DNA from: Martelella sp. HB161492
GTDB taxonomy: Bacteria > Pseudomonadota > Alphaproteobacteria > Rhizobiales > Rhizobiaceae
Length of the DNA: 64,000 nt
Assembly: GCF_013184775.1 (NCBI RefSeq)
Contig: NZ_JAATVV010000001.1
Span: forward strand, 186,001 to 250,000
Reading direction: 5' to 3'
A program made the translations under genes and the position numbers. The notes beneath the pieces were generated by a model. It was given only the letters and a program-made list of their open reading frames with translations. It was not told the DNA's origin and did no database searches. Of this stretch, positions 54,128-63,711 are shown one piece after another (within the stretch, counting starts at the first letter, position 1; the number at the start of each line of letters is the position of its first letter).

Positions 54128-54946
54128 TCACCCAATCCGTTCGGGACGGGTGAAGACGGAAAAGCCGTCATGTCTGGCGATGGCAACGAGGGTCATGCCC
54201 GCTTTTTCTGCCGTCTCGATCGCAAGCGCCGTGGGCGCGGAAATGGCGATCAGCACAGGCGCGCCAAAGATGGCAGCCTTCTGAACCATCTCGACCGAGA
54301 GACGCGATGTCACGACAACCGCGCCATTACCGGCCGTTTCGCCTTTGCGCGCCATCGCACCGATGAGCTTGTCGAGCGCATTGTGCCGCCCGACATCCTC
54401 CCGCACCATGACAACACCACGCGCAGGATCGAAAAAGCCCGCACCATGCACCGCGCGCGTTTCGGCGAAGAGCGGCTGATGTGCGGCAAGACCTTCGACG
54501 GCCCGATGGACATCGACCGCCGGGATGCGAAAATCCGTTTCGGCGACGGCAGGTACGCTCCGCATCGCCGCATCCAGCGATTCCAGCCCGCACAGCCCGC
54601 AGCCAACCGGCCCGGCCATGGACCGCCTGCGCCGGACAAAGGCATCGCCGGGCTCATCGGTAAGCGAAATCTGCAACTCGATCCCGGCTTCGAAGGTCAG
54701 CACCTCGATCCCGGTGATCTCGCCGGCGCTGGCAATGATCCCTTCCGTCAGGCTGAAGCCGACGGCGAAATCCTCAAAATCCGCGGGCGTGGCCATCATG
54801 ACGGCATGGCTCGAACCGCGATAGGACATCGCAATGGCCGTTTCTGCGGCAATGACACGCTCAGCACGGACAGCGCCATTTGCTTTCTGCGCGACGGATG
54901 GCATCGCCACGGACACCGGGAGCGCATCTTTGCCCACCAGGTTCAT
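54128..54946 (-). CDS. fdhD: Formate dehydrogenase accessory sulfurtransferase FdhD
   Basis: FdhD carries sulfur from IscS to the molybdenum cofactor of formate dehydrogenase. The 272-residue protein has the redox-active motif GCGLCG (Cys pair) at about residues 115-120, EDFAVGFSLTEGII, and VREDVGRHNALDKLIG. Its ATG overlaps the stop codon of the MocR-type gene (ATGA), so the two are translated together. No formate dehydrogenase subunit is in the window, so the client enzyme is elsewhere. Confidence 0.94.
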   Translation of the reverse strand: MNLVGKDALPVSVAMPSVAQKANGAVRAERVIAAETAIAMSYRGSSHAVMMATPADFEDFAVGFSLTEGIIASAGEITGIEVLTFEAGIELQISLTDEPGDAFVRRRRSMAGPVGCGLCGLESLDAAMRSVPAVAETDFRIPAVDVHRAVEGLAAHQPLFAETRAVHGAGFFDPARGVVMVREDVGRHNALDKLIGAMARKGETAGNGAVVVTSRLSVEMVQKAAIFGAPVLIAISAPTALAIETAEKAGMTLVAIARHDGFSVFTRPERIG

Positions 54947-56331
54947 GCCATCACTTTGCGAGCACTGGTCCGTTCCCGCAACATGCTGGCGATCATGCCG
55001 AGGCTCGCTGTCAGATCAAGTTCGGTCGTTGCCGAAAGCGAAATCCTGACGGCGGCATGCTCCATCGCTTGACGCCCGATATGGAAGGTGGAACCGGGCG
55101 CCACGATGACGCCACGGGCGCGCGCGGCCTGGACAAAGGCCTCTTCACGCATGCCGGATGGCAGCGGCAGCCACAGGTGCAGCGCCCCGGGGCTGGTGCG
55201 GTAATCAACGCCACGCAAAGCGGCGGCGGCAATGCCATGACGGCGCTTCAGCGCCATGCGCTGCCAGTTGATCAGCTCCATTGCCGTGCCATCGACAATC
55301 CAGCGGCTGGCGATCTCGGCCATGGCCGGCGTTGCAATCCAGCTGGTGGCCAGATGCCGGTTGGCAACCGCAGCCGCATAACGTGGCGGCGCTGCCAGAA
55401 ACCCGGCTCTCAGCCCTGGAATCGTGTTCTTGGAGAAATCGGTGATATAGAGCGTGCGCTCCGGCGCAAAGGCTGCCAGCGGCGGCTGGCGGTTCTCGAT
55501 CAACGGACCGAGAACATCATTTTCGATGATGGCGAAATCGCGCCGGCGGGCAATGGCGGTGATGGCCCGGCGGCGCGGCGCGCTCATCAACGCCGCATAG
55601 GGACCGGCAACCGAGGGCTGGACAAAGACCGCCCGCAACCGTTTCCGTCCGGCCGCCTGATCAAGCGCCTCGGGGATCAACCCTTCCTCATCCATCGGCA
55701 GCGGCTCAAGATCGAAGCCGAGATAACTCGAAAGCGGCTTCAGCATCGGATGGGTCAATTCTTCCGCGGCGACAACGGAACCGGGTGGGGCCACGCCCAT
55801 CAGCGCTGCCGTGATGCCCTCGCTGGCACCATTGGTAACCGTGATACATTGCGGCGGCGCCTTCAGTCCGCAGGCCGCCAGCCAGTTGGCGCCGACAAGA
55901 CGATAGCGATTGAACAGCGCATTCGGCATCATCGAGAAGGCCAGCTCCGGCGGCATATCCGCGCCGAGCGCGGAAAAGGCGGCCGAGAACTTCGCCAGAC
56001 TGCGGCTCTCACAGACGGGCTTCAGGATTGACAGGTCGACCAGATCGCCATTGCGTTCATACATATGAAGCTGTTCGGGCTCGCGCGATTGCGCCCGCAC
56101 ATAAGAACCGCGTCCGACCTCGCCGGTGAGCAGCCCGCGTCGGGTCAGCTCTTCATAAGCGCGGCTGACCGTCTGCACCGAAATCTTCAGATCCGCCGCC
56201 ATCTGCCGTTGCGGCGGAAGCCGCATGCCGTTGATCAGCAGGCCGTCACGGATCGCGCCGGAAATCTGCTCTGCGAGCGAAAGATAGGCGGGACGGTGGA
56301 TCAGGCGGGGATTGGGCTTCCAACTTGTCAT
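54943..56331 (-). CDS. MocR-type GntR/aminotransferase regulator
   Basis: This is a 462-residue regulator with an N-terminal GntR winged helix (residues about 15-80, LPPQRQMAADLKISVQTVSRAYEELTRRG, given as positions) and a fold-type-I aminotransferase domain (about 100-455) with the PLP-Lys in TDFSKNTIPGLRAGF. MocR proteins use PLP adducts of amines or amino acids as signals. The frame extends upstream to a TTG at 56367; the ATG at 56331 (MTSWKPNPRLIHRPAYL) is preferred, though no ribosome-binding site is visible for either, so the mRNA may be leaderless. It is coupled to fdhD. A palindrome GAATTAATTC (56371-56380) upstream may be its own operator. Confidence 0.88.
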   Translation of the reverse strand: MTSWKPNPRLIHRPAYLSLAEQISGAIRDGLLINGMRLPPQRQMAADLKISVQTVSRAYEELTRRGLLTGEVGRGSYVRAQSREPEQLHMYERNGDLVDLSILKPVCESRSLAKFSAAFSALGADMPPELAFSMMPNALFNRYRLVGANWLAACGLKAPPQCITVTNGASEGITAALMGVAPPGSVVAAEELTHPMLKPLSSYLGFDLEPLPMDEEGLIPEALDQAAGRKRLRAVFVQPSVAGPYAALMSAPRRRAITAIARRRDFAIIENDVLGPLIENRQPPLAAFAPERTLYITDFSKNTIPGLRAGFLAAPPRYAAAVANRHLATSWIATPAMAEIASRWIVDGTAMELINWQRMALKRRHGIAAAALRGVDYRTSPGALHLWLPLPSGMREEAFVQAARARGVIVAPGSTFHIGRQAMEHAAVRISLSATTELDLTASLGMIASMLRERTSARKVMA

Positions 56332-56370
56332 AGTACGATTGTTGATCGAATTGACCTGACTTGACAAGAA

Positions 56371-56380
56371 GAATTAATTC
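56371..56380. promoter_or_regulatory. Palindrome GAATTAATTC upstream of the MocR gene
   Basis: This perfect 10-bp palindrome in AT-rich DNA lies 40 bp before the ATG at 56331. It could be a site for autoregulation or the promoter spacer. Short TTGAC-type direct repeats lie just downstream (56350-56366). Confidence 0.3.
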
Positions 56381-56438
56381 AACAGGTTGTGGCTGGCTCC
56401 AGCCGCCCGCAGGCTGTCACAGAGCCATGCCGGCTGAA

Positions 56439-57497
56439 TTATGACACCTTGCCCAGATGCTTGATGCGCGTGCAGAGCTTATCGGCAAGCATCAGCGAAC
56501 CGGCAGCGGCTGCGACCATTTGCGGCAGCGCCAGCCATTCCAGCGTCCAGGCAGCACCTGAGCGTTCCTGCTCGTGCACCAGCGCGGTATGCATGGCCGA
56601 AAGATTGGCGGCATTGAAACGGGCCAGCGACACCAGCACCTCGGCTGCCACCGGGTTGCGCTTGCCTTCGATATCGGACGATTCACCGCCCTCGATGAGC
56701 TCGATTTCATCCCCCATCTCGGCCAGAAGAGCGACATCCAGACCGAACTTGCCGAGATTACCGGTAATCTGCGACATGCAGGAAGCGAATTCCGCCAGCA
56801 CGTTGCGCTGGTTCTGCCATTGCGGCGCGTCGATGAGACCGAGAAGATCGGCCAGCGCGGCACGGACTTCGACGCCTTGTTCCGGCAGCTTGTCGAGCGT
56901 GCCTGCGGCACCGCCGAACTGCACTGCAAAAAGCTGGCCATCAAGACGAAGCAGGAACTGGCGAAGATAAAGGACCGGTTCGCGCCAGGAGCGCAGCCGG
57001 TCCGATACGGTGATCTGCAGAGCGGGCTGCATGCGGGTGCGCCCCATCAGCGGATTGGAACCGAAGCGGGCATCCAGCGTATCAATGCGCTGGAACAGAT
57101 GATCGAGCCGGTCAAGGAACAGGGACGAGACCGTTGAAAGCCGCATCATCAACGAGGTGTCGATCACATCCTGACTGGTGGCACCGAAATGAACATAGGC
57201 CGCCGCATCGCCGCCAACGGCGAGCCTGAGCTGGCGCACCAGATCCGGAACGACAATGCCATCGCGGCTTGTCGCCTGCCTGAGTGAGCCGATATCAGGC
57301 GCGAAAGTGGCACAGACGGCGGCAATCCGCTCTGCCGCGTCCTCGGGGATCACACCAACACGCGCCTCAGCCTCGGCGAGCGCCGCCTCAAATGCCAGCA
57401 TTGCCTTGACCTCGGCGTCGAAGCTGAAGCAGGCGGCAACTTCATCGTCACCGACGAGACCGGACAGAACAGGATGGTCAAAAGCAGAATAGCTCAT
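56439..57497 (-). CDS. pcaB: 3-carboxy-cis,cis-muconate cycloisomerase (PcaB), altered signature loop
   Basis: PcaB lactonises 3-carboxymuconate in the protocatechuate branch of the beta-ketoadipate pathway. The 352-residue protein belongs to the fumarase/aspartase superfamily: YVHFGATSQDVIDTSLMMR, LMGRTRMQPALQIT and QFGGAAGTLDKL match PcaB. The superfamily signature loop usually reads GSSxMPxKxNP; here it is GESSDIEGKRNPVAAE, keeping Ser-Ser and Lys-x-Asn but not Met-Pro. The ATG at 57497 (MSYSAFDHPVLSG) is used over an upstream TTG. It lies 200 bp after pcaD; pcaC, pcaH, pcaG and a PcaQ regulator are missing from the window. Confidence 0.85.
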   Translation of the reverse strand: MSYSAFDHPVLSGLVGDDEVAACFSFDAEVKAMLAFEAALAEAEARVGVIPEDAAERIAAVCATFAPDIGSLRQATSRDGIVVPDLVRQLRLAVGGDAAAYVHFGATSQDVIDTSLMMRLSTVSSLFLDRLDHLFQRIDTLDARFGSNPLMGRTRMQPALQITVSDRLRSWREPVLYLRQFLLRLDGQLFAVQFGGAAGTLDKLPEQGVEVRAALADLLGLIDAPQWQNQRNVLAEFASCMSQITGNLGKFGLDVALLAEMGDEIELIEGGESSDIEGKRNPVAAEVLVSLARFNAANLSAMHTALVHEQERSGAAWTLEWLALPQMVAAAAGSLMLADKLCTRIKHLGKVS

Positions 57498-57697
57498 GGA
57501 AAATACGATCAATCATGAAATTCGGCATAAATGACCGGCCTGAAACCCGCCATCACGCCGCAAATGCCACTGGGGCATTGCGTTGGACCCTTGCGCCGCT
57601 TTCCATGGCGCAGTCTTGTTAACGCGTAACTTGCGCCAATGAGGCGATTTACGCAAGTAGGATGCAGCGTCTTGTTGCGACGGCGAAGGCCAGCACC

Positions 57698-58498
57698 TCA
57701 CCGCGAAAGACCGTGCTGCCCAGCAAAATCGGCAACAAGCCCGGCATAGAATTCAGGCCTTTCGATGCAGGGAATATGCCCGGCGCCGTCGATCACGACA
57801 AAACCCGCGCCCGGAATCGCTGCTGCGGTTGCCTTGACCACATCCGGCGGGGTCGAGCTGTCTTCGTCCCCGACAAGGCAGAGCACCGGAACAGAGATGG
57901 TCGGTGCCACATCCCGGTAATCTGCATCACGGATCGCCATGCAGGTGGCGACATAGCCTTTCAGCGACTGGCGCACCAGCATGGTCGACAGCCCGGCAAT
58001 CACCGCATTGTCAGGTCTGCGGAAGGCCGCAGTAAACCAGCGCTCCATGGTGACATCGACCAGACCGGCAATGCCCTCACGGTTCAGCAGTGAAATACGC
58101 TCGCTCCAGCTTTCCTGGGTGCCGATCTTCGATGCGGTGTTGGATAGAATGATCGCCGAGACAAGCTCCGGCCGCTTCGCCCACATTGCATGGGCGATCA
58201 GCCCGCCGACCGACAGGCCGCAGATGATGGCGGGGCCAAGCTTCAGATGCTGCATCAGCGCGATCAGATCATCGGCATGATCATCGATCGACGGCGGCAT
58301 TTCGCCAAGATCGGAAAGCCCGTGGCCGCGCTTGTCATAGGTCAGAAACGAGAACCGGTCGACGAGATGCGGGATCATATAGTCCCAGATCCTGAGGTCG
58401 GTTCCGAGCGAGTTGATGAGCACGATCAGCGGCTTTTGCGCCGGATCACCATGAAGGCGATAATGGAGCGTGACAGAATTAAGCCGAACGAACTGCAT
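57698..58498 (-). CDS. pcaD: 3-oxoadipate enol-lactonase
   Basis: PcaD hydrolyses 3-oxoadipate enol-lactone to 3-oxoadipate in the beta-ketoadipate pathway. The 266-residue alpha/beta hydrolase has the oxyanion region LINSLGTDLRIWD, YDKRGHGLSD, the nucleophile elbow GLSVGG, Asp in GDEDSSTPP and catalytic His in GAGHIPCIERP. The start at 58498 is preceded by GAGGAGGATATCTG, a strong ribosome-binding site. It is followed by pcaB after 200 bp on the same strand. Confidence 0.93.
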   Translation of the reverse strand: MQFVRLNSVTLHYRLHGDPAQKPLIVLINSLGTDLRIWDYMIPHLVDRFSFLTYDKRGHGLSDLGEMPPSIDDHADDLIALMQHLKLGPAIICGLSVGGLIAHAMWAKRPELVSAIILSNTASKIGTQESWSERISLLNREGIAGLVDVTMERWFTAAFRRPDNAVIAGLSTMLVRQSLKGYVATCMAIRDADYRDVAPTISVPVLCLVGDEDSSTPPDVVKATAAAIPGAGFVVIDGAGHIPCIERPEFYAGLVADFAGQHGLSR

Positions 58499-58622
58499 CA
58501 GATATCCTCCTCAAGACCTGCGAAAGCCAGCATGCCGCATGGAAACGGCGGCTGCGACTATAGCGCAACCGCCGTGTTCGTTAAGTCATTTCGGACAAGG
58601 CCGAAACAACAGGGCCGCGCCA

Positions 58623-60032
58623 TCAGGCCCAGTCGCGAATATCGACGAAATGCCCGGCAATCGCCGCCGCCGCCGCCATGGCCGGCGAGACCAGATGGGT
58701 ACGGCCCTTATAGCCCTGACGACCTTCGAAATTGCGGTTCGATGTCGAGGCGCAGCGCTCTTCGGGCTTCAACCGGTCATCATTCATGGCCAGACACATG
58801 GAACAGCCCGGCTCGCGCCATTCGAAACCGGCCTCGAGGAAAATCTTGTCGAGTCCCTCGGCTTCCGCCTGCTCCTTGACCAGGCCGGAGCCCGGAACGA
58901 TCATGGCGTTCACGGTCGCGGCAACCTTCTTGCCCTTGGCAACAGCCGCGGCCGCACGCAGATCCTCGATACGGCCATTGGTGCAGGAGCCGATGAAAAC
59001 GCGGTCCACGGCAACGTCCGTCATCTTGGTGCCCGGCTCGAGCCCCATATATTTCAGCGCCCGCCACTTCGAGGCACGCTTGGTCTCATCAGCGATTTCA
59101 TCCGGGTTCGGCACGGTCCCGGTCACGGAAACGACATCCTCCGGCGACGACCCCCAGGTGACGATCGGGGGCAGATTGGCGGCATCGAGAACGACGACAC
59201 GGTCATATTCAGCGCCCTCGTCGGATACAAGCGACGACCAGTAGGCAATCGCACGCTCCAGCGCTTCGCCTTCAGGCGCGCGCGGCCGCGACTTGATATA
59301 TTCGAATGTCTTCTCATCCGGGGCAATCAGACCGGCGCGGGCGCCGCCCTCGATGGTCATGTTGCAGACCGTCATGCGGCCTTCCATCGACAGCGAGCGG
59401 ATCGCTTCACCGGCAAATTCGATCACATGGCCCGTACCGCCAGCGGTACCGATCTCACCGATGATGGCGAGGATGATATCCTTGGCTGTCACGCCTTCCG
59501 GCAGCTGACCATCAACACGCACCAGCATGTTCTTGGCCTTTTTCTGGATCAGCGTCTGGGTGGCCAGAACATGTTCCACTTCGGAGGTGCCGATGCCATG
59601 GGCAAGCGCGCCGAACGCACCATGGGTCGAGGTGTGGCTGTCACCGCAGACGATCGTCATGCCCGGCAGGGTGAAGCCCTGTTCCGGCCCGACGATATGG
59701 ACGATGCCCTGGCGCTTGTCCTTCTCGGAATAATATTCGACGCCGAATTCTGCGGCATTGCTGGCAAGAGCGGCCACCTGGATGCGGCTCTCCTCATTCT
59801 TGATGCCATTGACGCGGTCGGGCGTGGTCGGAACATTGTGGTCGACGACAGCCAGCGTCTTTTGCGGTGCATGCACCTTGCGGCCGGCAATCCGCAGACC
59901 TTCGAAGGCCTGCGGCGACGTCACCTCATGCACGAGATGACGGTCGATGTAGAGAAGACAGGTACCATCATCCTGTGCATCCACCAGATGATCGTCCCAG
60001 ATTTTGTCGTACAGCGTGCGGGCTTTGCTCAT
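58623..60032 (-). CDS. leuC: 3-isopropylmalate dehydratase large subunit
   Basis: LeuC with LeuD isomerises 2- to 3-isopropylmalate in leucine synthesis. The 469-residue aconitase-family protein has the cluster-binding Cys residues in GSCTNGR and EPGCSMC, and the motifs [17 protein letters not shown] and [16 protein letters not shown]. Start [12 protein letters not shown] is canonical. leuD is not in the window, as is usual in rhizobia where leuC stands alone. Confidence 0.98.
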   Translation of the reverse strand: MSKARTLYDKIWDDHLVDAQDDGTCLLYIDRHLVHEVTSPQAFEGLRIAGRKVHAPQKTLAVVDHNVPTTPDRVNGIKNEESRIQVAALASNAAEFGVEYYSEKDKRQGIVHIVGPEQGFTLPGMTIVCGDSHTSTHGAFGALAHGIGTSEVEHVLATQTLIQKKAKNMLVRVDGQLPEGVTAKDIILAIIGEIGTAGGTGHVIEFAGEAIRSLSMEGRMTVCNMTIEGGARAGLIAPDEKTFEYIKSRPRAPEGEALERAIAYWSSLVSDEGAEYDRVVVLDAANLPPIVTWGSSPEDVVSVTGTVPNPDEIADETKRASKWRALKYMGLEPGTKMTDVAVDRVFIGSCTNGRIEDLRAAAAVAKGKKVAATVNAMIVPGSGLVKEQAEAEGLDKIFLEAGFEWREPGCSMCLAMNDDRLKPEERCASTSNRNFEGRQGYKGRTHLVSPAMAAAAAIAGHFVDIRDWA

Positions 60033-60688
60033 GATCGTTTGAACCCTGTTCTGATTGGTATAGCAGGCGTGCGCGACGGAACCGTCGCCGCTGGAAAACC
60101 AGCGCGATCAGCTAAGTCGGGCGTTCAAGGCGCCGGAGATCATCGCAAAGAATCGGCTCGGCAGGCGCTTACGGTCCTGCAGAACGAAGGCCCTCACGAA
60201 ACGGGCGTCTTTGCGGTCTGTCATCCTGATCATGGGCTGCTCATACCAGCTTTCATGACATGCGGCAATTCAAAGATTTCCGCACTTTTTGCGCCACATT
60301 TTCGCCATCATCGCCGCTGGCTGCCCGCCGAACCGGGTAAAGCCCGGCGCTCTTGCGTGAATTGACATTAAGCAACTGTTCCCGCTCGATAATCGAAAAA
60401 CATGACTTGTTAAAACTTAGATTAGCAATATCCACTTTTAACACCACTTACGCGTGCTTCTGTGCAATTCATGGTCGCGGAAATCTGTATAATGCAATGA
60501 AATGTGGCGAGATCTGCCTTGCTAATCACACGCAGCTGTCATGAACCGGCCCTAGTTTCCGCGACGTCCGACGAAAGGCGACGTTTCAGATGGGCTGCCG
60601 CCAATGCTGACAACAGCAGGGAGCGAGCGGCATTATCGAACGGTCATGCGCCGGGCGATCTGTTCCAACCAGAAACAAGGAAATCCGA
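60033..60688. other. 656-bp intergenic region between leuC and the phosphoesterase gene
   Basis: No gene is recognised. The stretch 60360-60500 is AT-rich and holds a perfect TATAAT at 60488-60493 on the plus strand, a candidate -10 box for the phosphoesterase-peroxidase operon with a poor -35. A CTGTCAT sequence at 60536-60542 equals a half-site of the rhizobial Pho box, but the partner half is weak and it lies downstream of the TATAAT. Promoter signals for leuC should lie in 60040-60250. Confidence 0.4.
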
Positions 60689-62320
60689 ATGTCTTTCGTT
60701 TCTCGCCGCGCAGCCCTAGCGGCCTGCAGCGCGCTCGCTATCGCCTGTCCGCTCAGCGCCCATGCCGCCGATACCGTCATGCGCAACACGGCAACGCCGA
60801 TCAAGCATCTGGTGGTGATCTTCCAGGAAAACGTCTCCTTCGACCACTATTTCGCGACCTATCCGAAGGCCGCCAATCCGGATGGCGAACCGGTCTTCAC
60901 CGCCGCCGCCGATACACCGAACGATATCGACACGCTCGCCCATGCCGGTCTTCTCGACAACAACCCCAACAAGACCAATACGGATAATGGCGATGATGCA
61001 GCCGCTCCCTTCCGCCTTGACCGTACCCAGGCTGCCAGCGCTGACCAGAACCACGGCTACACCACAGAGCAGGCCGCCTATAACAACGGCAAGATGGATC
61101 TGTTCCCGAAATATACCGGTCGCGGCAGCAAGGGCGGCGCCGGCTCCTTCGGCAGCAAGGGCCAGGTCATGGGCTATTATGACGGCAATACCGTCACGGC
61201 GCTGTGGAACTATGCCCAGCATTTCGCCATGAGCGACAATGCCTTTTCCACCCAGTTCGGCCCCTCGACCCCCGGTGCCATCAACCTGATTTCCGGGCAG
61301 ACCAACGGTATGGCGCTGCCACCGGGCTATCGTCTGGAAAAGGACGGCACCTATGATGGCGGCCGCGTTGTTCCTGACGGCAACGGCAACTGGACGATGA
61401 TCTCCGACCTCGACCCGACCGGCGACGTCTGCTCCAACCCGAAATATCCAACCGCCCTGATGACCGGCCGGAATATCGGCGACATGATGAATGAGCGTGA
61501 CATCAGCTGGGGCTTTTTCGAAGGCGGCTTCGATCTGACGCTGACCAATGCCAATGGTACGACCGGCTGTGCACGCACCACCATGTCGGATGTCACCAAA
61601 TCGGCCGAAGTTGACTACATCCCGCATCACCAGCCGTTCCAGTATTACCCCTCCACCGCCAATCCCGGGCATGTCCGCCCGGCCTCGCCTGCGGTCGTCG
61701 GCACCGCTGATGATGGCGGCGCCAATCACCAGTATGACATCCACGATTTCTATGATGCCCTCAAAGCCGGCAACATGCCGACGGTGAGCTTCCTCAAGGC
61801 ACCGGGCTTTCAGGATGGTCATGCCGGCTATTCCGATCCGCTCGACGAACAGACATTCGTGACCAATGCGGTCAACACGATCGAAGACAGTCCGTTCTGG
61901 AAGGATACCGCCATCGTCATCATGTATGACGATTCCGATGGCTGGTACGACCATGCCCAGGCGCTGGTCAATCCGTCCAGCATTCCGGTCGCCGGCTATG
62001 ATGTCCTCAACGGTGACAAATGTGGCAGCGGCACCCCGCTTCCGGGCGTCTCCGGCCAGCCGGTTCAGGGCCGTTGCGGCTATGGCACACGCCAGCCGCT
62101 GCTCGTGATCTCGCCCTATGCCAAGGTCAATTTTGTCGATCACACGCTGACCGACCAGACCTCGGTGATGCGCTTCATCGAAGACAACTGGATGGGCGGT
62201 CAGCGTCTCGGCCAGGGCTCCTTCGATGCCATCGCTGGCTCGCTCGACACCATGTTCGACTGGACCAGCGGCGACACGGCTGCACTGAAGCTGGACACCA
62301 AGACCGGCCAGGCAATGTAA
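60689..62320 (+). CDS. Exported phosphoesterase (AcpA/phospholipase-C-like)
   Basis: This is a 543-residue enzyme of the phosphoesterase family that includes AcpA acid phosphatases and phospholipase C. The N-terminal MSFVSRRAALAACSALAIAC with paired Arg before the hydrophobic core looks like a Tat signal, cleaved near AHA|AD (residue 27). Metal and catalytic motifs are VVIFQENVSFDHYFATYP (Glu and Asn of the active site, residues about 45-62), NAFSTQFGPSTPGAINLISGQ, and YDDSDGWYDHAQ (Asp pair and His). It is periplasmic or secreted. It is followed after 17 bp by a di-haem peroxidase gene, a pairing I have seen in other proteobacteria. Confidence 0.88.
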   Translation: MSFVSRRAALAACSALAIACPLSAHAADTVMRNTATPIKHLVVIFQENVSFDHYFATYPKAANPDGEPVFTAAADTPNDIDTLAHAGLLDNNPNKTNTDNGDDAAAPFRLDRTQAASADQNHGYTTEQAAYNNGKMDLFPKYTGRGSKGGAGSFGSKGQVMGYYDGNTVTALWNYAQHFAMSDNAFSTQFGPSTPGAINLISGQTNGMALPPGYRLEKDGTYDGGRVVPDGNGNWTMISDLDPTGDVCSNPKYPTALMTGRNIGDMMNERDISWGFFEGGFDLTLTNANGTTGCARTTMSDVTKSAEVDYIPHHQPFQYYPSTANPGHVRPASPAVVGTADDGGANHQYDIHDFYDALKAGNMPTVSFLKAPGFQDGHAGYSDPLDEQTFVTNAVNTIEDSPFWKDTAIVIMYDDSDGWYDHAQALVNPSSIPVAGYDVLNGDKCGSGTPLPGVSGQPVQGRCGYGTRQPLLVISPYAKVNFVDHTLTDQTSVMRFIEDNWMGGQRLGQGSFDAIAGSLDTMFDWTSGDTAALKLDTKTGQAM

Positions 62321-62337
62321 TCCTGAAAGAGGCAAAC

Positions 62338-63705
62338 ATGCTGCACCTGTTCAAACGGGTGCAGGTCCTGCCCGCCATCGCACTCGCAGGCCTTGCGCTT
62401 GCGGGTGCCGTGGCCGCGCTCGCAGACAGTGACCTGCCCCCGGCCAAAACAATACCGGCTGGCACCGACCAGCCGCCGCTCTCCGCCGTGGCGCACCTCG
62501 GCGAAGACATGTTCTTCGACACCAGCCTGTCGGGCTCAGGCGAGATGTCCTGCGCCACCTGCCACGATCCGAAGAACCACTATGCGCCCGCCAACGATCT
62601 TGCCGTTCAGCGGGGCGGTGCGAAGCTGGATCAGCCCGGCTACCGCACCGTTCCGACGCTGACCTATGCCTATGAGACCCATCCCTTTTCCATCGGGCCG
62701 CTGAGTGCGGCTGAAGAGATCAACGAGGCCGCTCCGATGGCCGTTGCCGCCGGTGGGCAGCAATCCTCTGCCAGTGCGCCGCTTGCCGCCACCGGCTCGA
62801 CACAGCCCAAGGCAGCCGATCCGGCTTTGGCCGCAGCGGCGCTGGTACCGGAAGGCGGGCTGTTTCGTGACGGACGTGTCGATACGCTGGAGGAACAGGC
62901 ACATGCGGTGCTGCGCACCCCGTTTGAAATGGCCAATGACAGCGACCATGCGCTCTATCAGCGGATCCGGGCGCATTATGGCGCGCCGATCGCGGCCCTT
63001 TTCGGCAAGTCCGTTCTTGATGACGAGAGCATGACCATTGCCGAAGCAGCCTTTGCGCTCGCGCGCTACCAGATGGAAGCGCCGGGCTTTCATGCTTTCG
63101 ACAGCAAATATGATTTCTACCTGCGCGGCAGAGCAGTGCTCTCACCCGCTGAGGCGCGCGGCCTGAAACTTTTCGACGATCCGGCAAAGGGCAATTGCGC
63201 CTCCTGCCATATCGACACGCCCTCGCGCGATGGCCGCCCGCCTATGTTCACCGATTATGAATATGAGGCGCTTGGCGTACCGCGCAATCCGGAAATCCCG
63301 GCCAATGCCGATCCGGACTGGCATGACCTCGGCATTTGCGGGCCGATGCGCGATGATGCCTTTGCCAGAGCGCCGGAAAATTGCGGACTGTTCAAAACTC
63401 CGACGCTGCGCAATGTCGCCACCCGCCACGCCTTCTTTCACAACGGCCGCTATCACACACTTGAGGACGTGCTGCATTTCTATGTCGAACGCGACACCGA
63501 TCCAGCGGCATTCTATCCGACAAAGGCCGATGGCACGGTCGACAAATATGACGACCTGCCAGCACAATATCACGGCAATGTCGATGTTATCGACGCACCC
63601 TTTGACCGCAAACCCGGCGACCAGCCCGCCCTGGATGAGCAGGAGATCAGGGACATAACAGCCTTCCTCAACACGCTGACAGACGGATATCAGCCGGCGC
63701 GGTGA
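62338..63705 (+). CDS. Di-haem cytochrome c peroxidase/MauG-family protein
   Basis: This is a 455-residue periplasmic protein with a signal peptide (residues 1-30, VAALADS) and two CxxCH haem-c motifs: CATCH (about residue 75) and CASCH (about residue 285). Its length and arrangement fit the bacterial cytochrome c peroxidase/MauG family. An Ala/Pro/Ser-rich insertion sits between the haem domains (about 135-175). The distal region TPTLRNVATRHAFFHNGRYHTLEDVLHFY is the typical C-terminal signature, given here as about residues 353-381. The ATG at 62338 has AAAGAGG upstream; the longer frame from 62020 lies in the phosphoesterase gene. It probably reduces peroxide or matures a partner protein; the co-encoded phosphoesterase may be that partner, which is inference. 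Confidence 0.9.
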   Translation: MLHLFKRVQVLPAIALAGLALAGAVAALADSDLPPAKTIPAGTDQPPLSAVAHLGEDMFFDTSLSGSGEMSCATCHDPKNHYAPANDLAVQRGGAKLDQPGYRTVPTLTYAYETHPFSIGPLSAAEEINEAAPMAVAAGGQQSSASAPLAATGSTQPKAADPALAAAALVPEGGLFRDGRVDTLEEQAHAVLRTPFEMANDSDHALYQRIRAHYGAPIAALFGKSVLDDESMTIAEAAFALARYQMEAPGFHAFDSKYDFYLRGRAVLSPAEARGLKLFDDPAKGNCASCHIDTPSRDGRPPMFTDYEYEALGVPRNPEIPANADPDWHDLGICGPMRDDAFARAPENCGLFKTPTLRNVATRHAFFHNGRYHTLEDVLHFYVERDTDPAAFYPTKADGTVDKYDDLPAQYHGNVDVIDAPFDRKPGDQPALDEQEIRDITAFLNTLTDGYQPAR

Positions 63706-63711
63706 CACGGT

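Noticed and set aside
60536-60542. Pho box before the phosphoesterase gene
   Set aside because: Only one CTGTCAT half-site is present; the partner eleven bases upstream matches at three of seven positions and the site lies downstream of the best -10 box.
60253-60544. Small frames of 63-64 codons on both strands between leuC and the phosphoesterase gene
   Set aside because: No ribosome-binding site, no family features and overlapping each other in AT-rich promoter-like DNA.
60716-62335. Minus-strand frame of 539 codons
   Set aside because: It mirrors the phosphoesterase gene, which has a signal peptide and metal motifs; the antisense product has none.
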